Part shown: one piece after another, positions 55,021 through 63,992 of the stretch | Layout: each line of letters starts with the position of its first letter | Numbering within the stretch: the first letter of the stretch is position 1 | Source of the DNA: Effrenium voratum | Taxonomy: Eukaryota > Sar > Dinophyceae > Suessiales > Symbiodiniaceae | Direction: 5' to 3' | Assembly: GCA_963377175.1 (NCBI GenBank) | Contig: CAUJNA010000842.1 | Span: 65,001-129,000, forward strand | Length of the DNA stretch: 64,000 nucleotides | The notes under the pieces: model-generated | Database searches by the model: none | The model's input: only the letters and a program-made list of their open reading frames with translations | Told to the model about the DNA's origin: nothing | Translations under genes and position numbers: made by a program

Positions 55021-56270
55021 AAGCTGCAGAAGACGATGAAGCAGTACCCACCGGGGACTGAAATCGATATCTTCAAACAAGCAGAACATGTGGAATGGTT
55101 GCAAGAAGTTGAGACAATTGTGCATCTCATCCACTCAGTACGATGCATGTACAGCATTCGTCCACACCGTCGGCATCAACATGCCAATTACGTCACCTCC
55201 GGACGATGCAATCATATCCTTCTGGCAGCCTGGTCAGCTGAATAGGATTTGGGTCTTGCCTGCATCCAAATGCAATTGGGAGAATCATGATCCGAAGACC
55301 TGGCACGCTGTGATGTTTTCATCCGTTCATCAGTCATTCTCAGATGCGCCGGCTATCAGGCCGATGCCCATCAAGACGGATCCATTGGATCCTACGGATG
55401 CACCTCAACAACCTGACACACAGCAGCCACCTGATCAACCGGACCATCCCATGCCTGATCCAAGACCTCCAACTCCCGGACGAGAACATGTCAGATCCTC
55501 CTCCGCGTCCTCCACATCAGCCTGATCATCCCATGCCGCCAGCACCACGCAGTGTATCACCAGACAGTCCAGTGGATCCACCACTGCCGCCACACGACAA
55601 ACCTGGCGGAGGAGATTCAGCGCTCAAACGGCAAAAGCAGTCCATTTCATCCTCAAGTGGACTCAATCGACTGGGGGGTGATGTCTCTTTGCCGTCACAG
55701 TCGCAATCATCTCAGCCAATTCTTCCGACTGTCGTGGTACCTTCACCACCTGCGATTCTAACAAATCCCGAAGATGAAGATCTTGAACTGCCAACACCTG
55801 AGCAAGAAGAAACGACTGGCAGTCCATCCAAGAAGCAGAAGACTGGGAAGAAGAAGAAGAAGCCAGATGACAATGATGAGTCACCTGAGCATTCTCCCAG
55901 AAATGAACCTGCATCTTCATCCAATTGCAATCCGAACAATCCAGCAAACTTGCCGGTGCAATATGAAAGTGAGGAAGAACTGATCCCTCATGTTCCAACC
56001 TCATCCGGCACTGGATGTTCAGAGAGAACCATGAGATATGCTGACCAGGAAGATGGAGAATCATAAGACTCTCAGAGGACCAGATCTTACGATGATCACC
56101 AAGCTGATCTCGTTCTTGATGAAGCACATTGGTCACTCGTGACAGCTGAGCAGAAGATCTGTGCGAACACTGGATCCTTTTACGGTTCCGAGAGATATGA
56201 AGGAAACCCTGTCCTTCTTGGACGTGTGAAAGGGACCTCCAACCCATCGCCCGGATGCGGATTCTCTCAT
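55021..56270 (+). pseudogene. Disordered Pro/Ser/Lys-rich linker
   Basis: Several frames joined by single-base shifts (near 55100, 55495 and 56070) encode a short Trp-containing segment (AIISFWQPGQLNRIWVLPAS) and then a long Pro/Asp-rich and Lys-rich stretch (QPDTQQPPDQPDHPMPDPRP; SPSKKQKTGKKKKKPDDNDE). It connects the methyltransferase-like domain to the reverse transcriptase. No enzyme motif is visible. Confidence 0.5.
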
Positions 56271-57328
56271 CAGAAATACAGATCAGACTCATGTGGACCA
56301 GTTATGCAAGAACATGACCGACGATGACCGTGCACTCTTAGTTTTGTACTCATCCAAGCAAGAATCCTTGAAGGCTTCATCCACATCCGCACGTATTGGC
56401 AAGAAGCGGAAGGAAGCGACAGCCACTGAAATAAAGGCTTATCAGAAGCAATTCCTTGAAGCCAAGCAGCTTGAGTGCAAATCTTGGCTTGATAATGAAG
56501 TGTTTGACTTGGTCGACACACGCAAGATTCAGGTCAGGAACTGGGTCACTGGTCGCTGGGTCCTTACCCTAAAGCGAGACAAGGGTGGTAACTTCCTGAA
56601 GACCAAGGCTCGCTGGGTGAAGCGGGGCTTCCAAGACAAGCAGAAGAATGATCAGCAGACAGATAGTCCTGCTGCATCCAGGAGTGGCTTCCGCCTTGCA
56701 ATCCAAGCAGCCGCGAATAAGGGCTGGAATATATTTCACATGGATTTGAAGACAGCATTCCTCCAAGGCGAAGCATACGATCAGACTCGTGACATCATTT
56801 GTCAGGTCCCTCCTGAAATGGGATATCCAACACCCATTGGAGCGCGCATGAAGAAGCCTGCCTACGGGCTAAATGCCGCAGTGGTGGAACATCCTTGATT
56901 CGGCACTCTGTTCTTACGGACTGGTGCCAACCAGGGCAGACCGTTGTACATATGTATACTACGGCAAGCAGCTTCCGAAGCCCGCACTGGTGAGTGAAAA
57001 GAAGTCATCCAATACTTTCGATCTCGAAGGAGCAGTTGATTACCTTATGGATCCTGTTTCCGGTAACAATGCCAAGAATCGACAAGTTCATGGAGCACTT
57101 TCTCTTCATGTTGATGATCTTCTTATGACGGGTGATGATGTGTTCGAGAAGGAAATCATGGGACGACTTCGCAAAGATTTTCAAGTTGGTTCCGAAGACA
57201 AAAATGATTGCCTCTTCGTAGGACAACGCATCCAATGGAAGCAAGATGACAAGCATGGCTGGTACATCAATGTCCATCAGAACGTTGCCATTGCGAACTT
57301 CAGGAGATCACTTTTGACAAGTACCTGA
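56271..57328 (+). pseudogene. Copia-type reverse transcriptase
   Basis: The first frame (56293-56898) holds RNWVTGRWVLTLKRDKGGNF, KARWVKRGFQDKQKNDQQTD and the palm A motif HMDLKTAFLQGEAYD, followed by PAYGLNAA. A single-base loss near 56875 shifts to the next frame (56873-57328): QWWNILDSALCSYGLVPTRA, then LSLHVDDLLMTGDD, which carries the catalytic Asp-Asp of motif C. Catalytic residues are therefore intact across the lesion. Another shift near 57305 leads to the connection region. The motif spelling is typical of the dinoflagellate copia group. Confidence 0.9.
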
Positions 57329-57945
57329 AGGACGACACTCCTCTTACTCCACAAATGCATACTGCATACAGAAGTGTCCTAGGTCAGATCAATTGGTTAC
57401 AAGCGCGAACGCAGTTCCACATTGGTTATCAATCCTCCAGGTGTGCATCCAAGGCATCATCACCGACCATTGAGGACGTTCGCGCCATTAATAACACAGT
57501 CAGAACCATCAAAAGCATTCCGCTTAGTATGAGATTCTGGCCCCTTCGTGGCAAGACACGCATAGTTGGTTATCCAGATGCATCCTATCGCAACAATGAA
57601 GATGAGTCATCCCAACGTGCGCATGTTATATTTCTCGCAGAACAAAGAGATGCCAGGGCTCATCGCACTCGAGAGGCTCATTGGTCAACTATGAGACGCA
57701 CAAGACCACCGCCACAACCATGTCCACAACTGTTGCAGAATTGCACGGACTGATGCGTTGTTACGGTTCAGCATTATTTCTTCGCGGTCTCTGGTCAGAC
57801 ATCACAGGCGAAATCGCAGATAGCACACAATACGAAGCACGGACCCGACATCGTTGCCTTTGCAGGAGTCGGTATAGCAGAATCCATGTTTGCTTATTGG
57901 GGAACCTGGGCATGATCCACATGTCCAAGAATTCTGATGCATGAG
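57300..57945 (+). pseudogene. RNase H domain, degenerate or truncated
   Basis: The frame from 57355 (YRSVLGQINWLQARTQFHIG) includes VGYPDASYRNN with the first catalytic Asp. A shift near 57660 leads to VAELHGLMRCYGSALFLRGL, with the catalytic Glu. The next expected segment, with Asp and the primer-grip tail, cannot be read: after EIADSTQ the frame becomes unrelated, although a third frame (HGPDIVAFAGVGIAESMFAY) is open to 57942. The domain may be truncated here, which is a possible end of the copia part. Confidence 0.7.
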
Positions 57946-58009
57946 TTTTTCATTTTGCACATTTTCAATTCCTCAAATCCGTGATGCGTGTTTTTGCACT
58001 TGACCCATT

Positions 58010-58594
58010 TTGAATCTCAAGAAATATGTGTCTGCATCCGCAGCCACCCGACCTTTGCGATCGTGTATGCTTGATCACCTCGAAGACATGCCGTTTCTCA
58101 ACGTGATCTTCGGACAATCCAGCACTGCGGCTCCTTCGCCGAAGCCGCTGGTGAAGAGACGGGCAGCTCCGTTGAAGGAATCCCCTGCTCGTGAGGAGGA
58201 AGATGAGACATCCGACTGCCCCATGGAGCAGGTCGTCGATGAGAATCCACCCACCTCTCAACAACCAGATAACGTCAACATGGAGCAGGTTGATTATGAT
58301 CGTGATACCGACAACGATGATGACCTGGATGACGAAGAGCAACCTCTCGCAGGAAATCCAATGCCGAAGGCGATGCCACATCCAAAACTGGTTCCAAAGT
58401 CACCACCAACAACACTAAGGCTTATGTCAAAGATGAAGCCAGCGCCTAAGAACATCCTGGATGAGGAGACAGAATCCGACAATCATCCTGGTGACCGACC
58501 TGCACTTCCAAGGCGACCAGCGATGCGGCCAACTCTCACATCCAACGACCGGTGGCATGTACCAGATGGATCAGATACGGACATCAGCTTCTAG
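58010..58594 (+). CDS. Acidic Pro-rich protein or linker
   Basis: An open frame of 194 residues. After a short helical start (LDHLEDMPFLNVIFGQ) it is Pro-rich and strongly acidic (DYDRDTDNDDDLDDEEQP) with Lys/Met/Pro repeats (NPMPKAMPHPKLVPKSPP). It is likely disordered. It lies between RNase H and the phosphotransferase-like region in the same orientation and could be a linker of the polyprotein. The stop at 58594 may be real or a lesion. Confidence 0.4.
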   Translation: MNLKKYVSASAATRPLRSCMLDHLEDMPFLNVIFGQSSTAAPSPKPLVKRRAAPLKESPAREEEDETSDCPMEQVVDENPPTSQQPDNVNMEQVDYDRDTDNDDDLDDEEQPLAGNPMPKAMPHPKLVPKSPPTTLRLMSKMKPAPKNILDEETESDNHPGDRPALPRRPAMRPTLTSNDRWHVPDGSDTDISF

Positions 58595-58645
58595 AGGGAA
58601 TCCGTACATCCAGGACCTTTCGGGAATTCTAAATTCCTCAATTTC

Positions 58646-59936
58646 GTGCACGAATACAAGGAGTGCTCAACCATGGACTTCATCAAGAAGGTCTACAGCA
58701 TTTGCTGCTATACCAATGCTCAGCCAGAAGTTTTCGGAACAGACATCATTCCGATGGTATGTCACAACCGCCATATCGATCTCGAGAAGACCGTCCAGAA
58801 CGTTGAGCAGGTGTGCAAATACTTCCACATGGATCCATCCAAGGCAAAACAGATCACCGACCTCATCCTCTGGCGAATCGAGCGATTGAGCAGATTGTTT
58901 TGTTTTCCGGATGTTTCCGACACACAGAGAATGCAAACGACAAGTGGATATGGGTCTTGATGGATCCGTTGAGCTCTACGATGCATTGACCTACATTACG
59001 CATGCCAGGAACTTCATGGGCAATAAGCCAGGACTTCTCTTGATGGCTATGTTCCCGAACTATGGAAAGGCACGTTTTGAGATTGCGTTCGTGTATCCAT
59101 CCGTGGACGGGTCATACAATCGCAAGGCAAGGGGAGACATTGTTCCGAGAAATCGATGGATCGACAATCTCAACTCCAGATCGGCATACGATGCACTCCG
59201 GCCTAATGGCAAGGAGTTCCTCAATGATCCCGACATGGAGTTCTACGTGAGATGCAACAGCGGTCATACACGACAAGTCGATCTCCAATCTTTTGGACGA
59301 CCCCTGTACTCCGAGCAGAAGAGTGAGCCTCGCCAAGAGGAACCGGACTATGACCTTCCAACGGAATCCGTTCCTCCAAGTCCGCATCCGTCAAGATCAG
59401 ACGCGCCCCATGAAGACGAAGGCGCAGCTCAGGCAAAGTCCAGAATGCGAAGGCCGGCACCTCAATCCATTGAAGAAGAGAGAAACATCAAGCCGTTCGC
59501 GAAGAAGCCCATCACTTTCATGTTCCATGCTACATATGGAGAAAACCTGATCAACATCCTGGAGCACGGGCTGAAATCTGGGAGATCCCAGTCGAACCCT
59601 TCGGGGAGAGTGCACATCCACATGGCATGCATCGACGACGTTATCCTTGATGACGAAGCGTCAGAAGCCTCATTGACACAGGTGCCAACAGGAAGAGATG
59701 CTTTGTTGATCCTGCCATTCCTCAAGGACCAGGACTACGACATCCGACTCTCCGAAGAGCGAACAGCATTGACAGATCAAACCATCGAGGCGAGGAACAT
59801 TGTTACAGCATTTGATTCCGAGGGAACCATCATAATGAGTAACAGTTGGATCATGAAGAAAATCTCGGTCGTGAAGACATTGAGATGTACAACAGCAAGA
59901 TCCAAGAGTTCGCCGATGCCTTCTTCAAACATGTGA
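58646..59936 (+). pseudogene. Tpt1/KptA-like RNA 2'-phosphotransferase domain protein
   Basis: A first frame (58646-58900) encodes a helical segment (LEKTVQNVEQVCKYFHMDPS). A shift near 58905 leads to the 341-codon frame 58911-59936. In it, FYVRCNSGHTRQVDL (residues 111-125) matches the IRAxQGHS segment of Tpt1/KptA, with R114 and H119. After an inserted disordered stretch (about 130-195), MFHATYGENLINILEHGL (204-221) matches HGT...I...GL, and SGRVHIHMA (231-239) matches RxHIHxA. R262 in GRDALLIL fits the last conserved Arg. The Tpt1 family removes splice-junction 2'-phosphates from RNA using NAD+. The usual N-terminal winged-helix part is not recognised. The end seems to shift into the next frame near 59843. 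Confidence 0.65.
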
Positions 59937-61981
59937 AAAATGACCACCAAAACAAGGAAAGGTCTGAAAAAGATACATCCACAGAGACCAAGAAGCGACG
60001 GCGCTCCACCGATCAGGACGAGGTTGAAGAGGAGAACATGGAACCCTCCGGGGAGAGATCCGTCAAGCCAAAGGTCACCATGGAGTATCCAAATCCTGAG
60101 AACCTAGACGAGTTCATCCAGGAACTCAAGGAGATCTACCTCAAAATAGAAATAAGCAAGAAGGACGCCGAGGAAGAGCTTGTGGAGACCAAAAAGAACT
60201 TCCTCCATTTCATGGAGAAGTACAACAAGGATCCCAGAACAGCTCATCCTAAATTGACAGAATGCGAAAGAGCCTCATTGGCACACGTCGATCCCGATGT
60301 CAACCTCGAAGAAGAAGAGTTCTATTTCCGCCATCGAGGAGAATGTCCCACCATGGACGAGTACCGGAAGGCACAGCCAGTATCAGGATATCCGATTAAG
60401 CTTCCACTGGGATTGAAGAAGCTTAGATCACATGACAACCCAGAAGTCATTCGAGCATTTGCCGACATCCTGGGATCGCTGATGCAGCCGGCCGACCGTC
60501 CCTCTGTGGACCATCTCAAGACGCATGAGTTCACCTCATCCCTGACGATCAACATGCTTACTATGAACCATGGAAACCTCACTAGGAATCCAAAGCTGGA
60601 CGGCAGGGAGGTGTACAACATGGCGATGAAGGACCGACCAATCGTGAAGATGATGATGCAGAACAGCGCACGCATCTTATGCCTCAATGAAGCAGACGCA
60701 TTCCTCAGTCCTCAAGATGATAAATCCAGAGAACTCAGCAAGACGTTCATCCGATTCGGGTACAAGGGCATCGTTATCAAGCAATGGTCATCCAGACCAA
60801 TTGCATGCTTTGTCCGCGGCGAACCTTCCGAACGAGTGGAACTATTGGCAAGACACATTTCCACAAAGAGTCAGAATTGGGGAACCACATTCGGGATGTT
60901 CAGATGTTTCTTCGGAACCGAGGAAAGTTGCACTGATCCTGAATACGACATTCCGACCTCGGACTGCTTGGCAACTACGGGACCATCCATGTTTACTGAA
61001 TTCAAGAAGTACATCGGACCGAGATTGCCGCCACGCACCACTGTCCAAGGACACGGACGAAACAAAGAGATTGTCGTTCTCCACATCGAGCAGAGTGACG
61101 AGTATCGTGGTATGCTCCCAAAATCATCCAACAAACCACTCCTCGAGTTTGACAGCCGCCACGTAACAAGGGCAGACCTCCCGTTTGCTACCATTGGAGT
61201 TTTCCACATTCATCCATCAATCAGCCATGGAGCAGCACGGGAAGATCTTCAGAACGAAATCCTGCCACTCGTAACATTGTACCAATGTGATGCGATCACT
61301 GGAGACGCCAACAAATCCGCGAATACGTACAGCAGACTCCAGCACGTCTTCAATCCGGCCAAAGGTCTCATGAATATCCTCATGAAGGAATATCAGAGAT
61401 TGTGGAATGAAACGGAGAATCTGCCACTCGTGGACAGAATGGAGTATGCAATGGAGACTTCATGCACCCTAAAATCCATTGTCCGTCATCACTTATACAT
61501 GAAGACTGGATCAAGGTATGACCGAACATTCCCAGATGTGATGATGACATTCGTGCTTGGATGGGGCAAAACGAATATCCAGCAGGTTTTCCGGAAGGAA
61601 GAGATGAACGCCATGAGAGATGAACAACTGGAAGCCATGCGGAACGATCCAAAGTCTGCCATTTTCGACTATCAGGTCTCATCCGCGGAACGCTTCAAGC
61701 ACGTGAACAACGATATGTTCATGAATGGCTCACAAGATTCCGACTCGCACAGTCCGCTGATGGTCTACATCCGCAGCAGATCTGCCGCCAGGCAACGCAA
61801 CTTTGAGAGATCCAAGGGGCACCTCAAGAAGAAGCAATCTTGGACTCAGCAAGAGTACAAAGAGTACAACAAGCAGTACTGGAGCAATCCAAAGCAATGG
61901 AAAGACTGCGGCGACTCGACCTGGAATGATTATGGAGACTATGGCAGTCAATCCGACAGCAGCCGCCGGTGGTACCGCTGA
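59843..61981 (+). CDS. EEP-fold (APE-like) endonuclease/phosphatase protein
   Basis: A 711-codon frame, the longest intact one here. It opens right after a TAA at 59840 and has no ATG at its start, so it probably continued from the phosphotransferase frame by a one-base shift. Residues 1-130 are charged with coiled-coil character. The EEP domain spans about 232-640: N241 in LTMNHGNL, E282 in ILCLNEADA, H454/H456 in GVFHIHPS, D487 and N489 in ITGDANKS, and D633/H635 in SDSHSPLMVYI, matching the order N, E, H, DxN and SDH of the fold. The C-terminal 60 residues are Trp/Tyr/Gly-rich (QYWSNPKQWKDCGDSTWNDY). APE-type nucleases nick target DNA in non-LTR elements; other EEP members act on RNA ends. 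Which applies here is unknown. Confidence 0.75.
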   Translation, partial: QLDHEENLGREDIEMYNSKIQEFADAFFKHVKNDHQNKERSEKDTSTETKKRRRSTDQDEVEEENMEPSGERSVKPKVTMEYPNPENLDEFIQELKEIYLKIEISKKDAEEELVETKKNFLHFMEKYNKDPRTAHPKLTECERASLAHVDPDVNLEEEEFYFRHRGECPTMDEYRKAQPVSGYPIKLPLGLKKLRSHDNPEVIRAFADILGSLMQPADRPSVDHLKTHEFTSSLTINMLTMNHGNLTRNPKLDGREVYNMAMKDRPIVKMMMQNSARILCLNEADAFLSPQDDKSRELSKTFIRFGYKGIVIKQWSSRPIACFVRGEPSERVELLARHISTKSQNWGTTFGMFRCFFGTEESCTDPEYDIPTSDCLATTGPSMFTEFKKYIGPRLPPRTTVQGHGRNKEIVVLHIEQSDEYRGMLPKSSNKPLLEFDSRHVTRADLPFATIGVFHIHPSISHGAAREDLQNEILPLVTLYQCDAITGDANKSANTYSRLQHVFNPAKGLMNILMKEYQRLWNETENLPLVDRMEYAMETSCTLKSIVRHHLYMKTGSRYDRTFPDVMMTFVLGWGKTNIQQVFRKEEMNAMRDEQLEAMRNDPKSAIFDYQVSSAERFKHVNNDMFMNGSQDSDSHSPLMVYIRSRSAARQRNFERSKGHLKKKQSWTQQEYKEYNKQYWSNPKQWKDCGDSTWNDYGDYGSQSDSSRRWYR

Positions 61982-62640
61982 TCACTTGATGAAGCAGCCA
62001 CCTTTGGCACTTATTCGACCGACTGAGAAGACTCCCACGATCGACACTACGAACTACAACCAGATTGATCCTCACCGCCAACAAGACTATTCAGTGAGAG
62101 ATCAATAGTTTCACATCCGTCCCGCATGTACATAGCGTTGTGCATCACTTTTTCGATACATCTAGGTATCTCACAGAATCAGTACAGACTGTTTACCATT
62201 TTGCTCACAAGACAAATCATCCGCGCCAAAATCGGATGAATCATTGTAACAATACATGGCTACGGCGCTTTCAAATATGGCTACGGCACGTAAGGCCAAG
62301 AAGCCAATCATACACTTTGGTGTGAAAGGTCAAAAGAAATTTGTGTCTGTTTTGTGTTGCTTTTTGTTGCACATTGACCTATCACACACTCCGCTGACAT
62401 GATGGCCCAAGGCCCTTCAAGTCATTTGTACAGTCATTCGACTCATGGTACATTGATAAAAAGGCTTGCAGACCGCTTTACAGGATTCACAGTCAACACA
62501 AGCCACCAGGGACAATCCATCCTCCAATCCTCCATATTGGCACATTGGACTCTCTCCGGAATAGATCCAGGCACCAAATCAACGACCTCTACAACCACAG
62601 GGTACCAGTTCCCTTCTGGGATAGGCAGCCCGGCAGTGGG
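61982..62640. other. Spacer after the EEP gene, no gene recognised
   Basis: AT/GC-balanced sequence with only short frames. It would be the place for a 3' LTR or 3' UTR, but no copy of it was noticed upstream. A small repeat, GGCTACGGCGC/GGCTACGGCAC, occurs near 62260-62290. Confidence 0.4.
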
Positions 62641-63080
62641 CCACAAAGCGCCGCCCCCTACCCCCTCCCCCCATTTCGGATTGTGTACCCCGTTCCGGAT
62701 TGTGCCCTCCCGCCCGCGTTCCGGATCCCCCCCCCACCCTTACATTTTCCAAGTTCTCACAAGAAACACCCCTACCCTTCCCCCGTTCCGGATTCCGTAC
62801 CCCGTTCCGGATCGCCCCCCCGCCCCACCCTTACATTTTCCAAAGTTCTCACACAAAGCCCGCCACCCCCCTCCCCCATTTCGATCCCCCGTTCCGGATC
62901 GTGCCCCGCGCGTTCCGGATTGCGTACCGTTCCGGATCGCCCCGTATCCGTTCCGACGCGCCCCCACCCTCACATTTTCCCAAAAAGCACCGCCACCCCC
63001 CTACCCCCTCCCCGCGTTCCGGATTGCGTACCCCGTTCCGGATCGCGCCCCCCCCCCCTTGCATTTTGAAAATTCCTCAA
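62640..63080 (+). repeat. C-rich minisatellite with GTTCCGGAT units
   Basis: Roughly four imperfect units of about 90-120 bases. Each contains CCCGTTCCGGATTG and CCGTTCCGGATCG followed by a C-run and a CATTTTCCAA-AAGTTCTCA-like segment. Open frames in it are Pro/Phe/Arg-rich by-products. It marks the junction between the GC-richer element and the AT-rich right end. Confidence 0.85.
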
Positions 63081-63216
63081 AAAAACACCGCCACTCGACC
63101 CTGCTAAGAGAGATTGTAACCCAACATCTGATCGCTACCGACGAAAGAACTAAGATCTAAAACATACTCAACGGAAAGAGTCGAGTGTCCAAAGTGTAAA
63201 AAATATCTGTAATGGA

Positions 63217-63447
63217 ATGCCGGTTAAAAGAGAGCCAGACCCTAACAAAGTTGTTCGTAGACAAATTATGCATCTTGAACAAGCAAAAGAATTTGAAAAT
63301 ACCGTGTATGAAAAAGTTAAAGATAATATTCCAAAAGTGGATGAACAAGAAATAGAAAGAAGAGTTGAAGAAAGGTTCAAAACACATTTAGAAACAACGG
63401 CTCATAAAGTATTTGAAACTGCGAAAGACCGTTACAAGAAAATATGA
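63217..63447 (+). CDS. Small charged helical protein
   Basis: An open frame of 76 residues starting MPVKREPDPNKVVRRQIMHL. The remainder is a charged helix or coiled coil (DEQEIERRVEERFKTHLETT). A CPKCKK pair ends a frame just upstream (about 63185-63212), suggesting another small gene truncated at this edge. Function is unknown. Confidence 0.5.
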   Translation: MPVKREPDPNKVVRRQIMHLEQAKEFENTVYEKVKDNIPKVDEQEIERRVEERFKTHLETTAHKVFETAKDRYKKI

Positions 63448-63569
63448 AAATGGAACGAGATAATAAAATAAACAGAAAAGTAATAGTTTAGCAGGTAAAA
63501 TTATTTGATACATAAATCTATAATCTAGTTAGTATTTTTTTAAAGATTATTGATAAGAAACCACTGCTT

Positions 63570-63704
63570 ATGCGCCGTAGAGAAATTTATGACAATGTTG
63601 CAAAGATAATAACAGAACCGCAAAATAAAGATAAACCGCATATCAGTGATGGTATTGATAGAAAAGCAGTATTTGAAACAAAACAAACCAAAGAAGAAGA
63701 ATAA
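63570..63704 (+). CDS. Short charged open frame
   Basis: ATG at 63570 gives 44 residues (MRRREIYDNVAKIITEPQNK, ending KQTKEEE). It has AT-rich codon use like its neighbours. It could be the first part of the gene that follows, joined by a frameshift. Confidence 0.4.
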   Translation: MRRREIYDNVAKIITEPQNKDKPHISDGIDRKAVFETKQTKEEE

Positions 63705-63992
63705 ATATAAATCAACTCAACATTGCTATTATGAAGGAGACAACAAGGCACATCAACCTAATTATACATATTTGAAGGAATTACAAGAACAATTAGAATA
63801 TCAATCCGCTAAAAAATATTATGCTGTAGTTCAAAACAAGCGTAGATATATGGATGAAGCGCAGGCGTATTTTTTATGAAATCGAAAGGTTGGATGGTGA
63901 ACAAATGAGACATCATCCATCAAGTGAAGCAGGTAAATCCTATTCAGAAACTATTAAGAAGATTACACCAGCAGAGACCCCAAACAGTTGAG
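63700..63992 (+). pseudogene. Helical protein, frameshifted, in the AT-rich right end
   Basis: The frame to 63879 contains HCYYEGDNKAHQPNYTYLKE and a helical part (QNKRRYMDEAQAYF). A single-base shift in a T-run near 63875 leads to a second frame (YEIERLDGEQMRHHPSSEAG) that stops near 63990. The gene is probably continuous with 63570-63704 upstream. No family was recognised. Confidence 0.4.

Larger units (their letters stand above)
51006..58010 (+). mobile_element. Copia-type retroelement core, degenerate
   Basis: The domain order is Gly/Lys-rich Gag tail, aspartic protease, integrase, methyltransferase-like domain, disordered linker, reverse transcriptase and RNase H. Integrase before reverse transcriptase defines the Ty1/copia class. 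The reading frame is split by a TAG at 53244 and about ten single-base shifts. A typical first Gag domain and both LTRs were not found, so the copy is 5' truncated or its ends are outside recognition. Further domains in the same orientation (58646-61981) may belong to the same element. Confidence 0.85.

Noticed and set aside
58911..59936. Reading the HATYGENL...GL segment as a PARP catalytic domain
   Set aside because: The order GHT, then HATY, then RVHIHMA fits Tpt1/KptA better; both share the ADP-ribosyltransferase fold, so a profile search should settle it.
50770..62640. LTRs bounding the copia-type element
   Set aside because: I compared 50.77-51.0 kb, 57.9-58.0 kb and 61.98-62.6 kb by eye and saw no long direct repeat; a computed self-alignment would be decisive.
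62399..63160. Overlapping Pro/Phe/Arg-rich frames
   Set aside because: They translate the C-rich minisatellite; all three phases are open at once.
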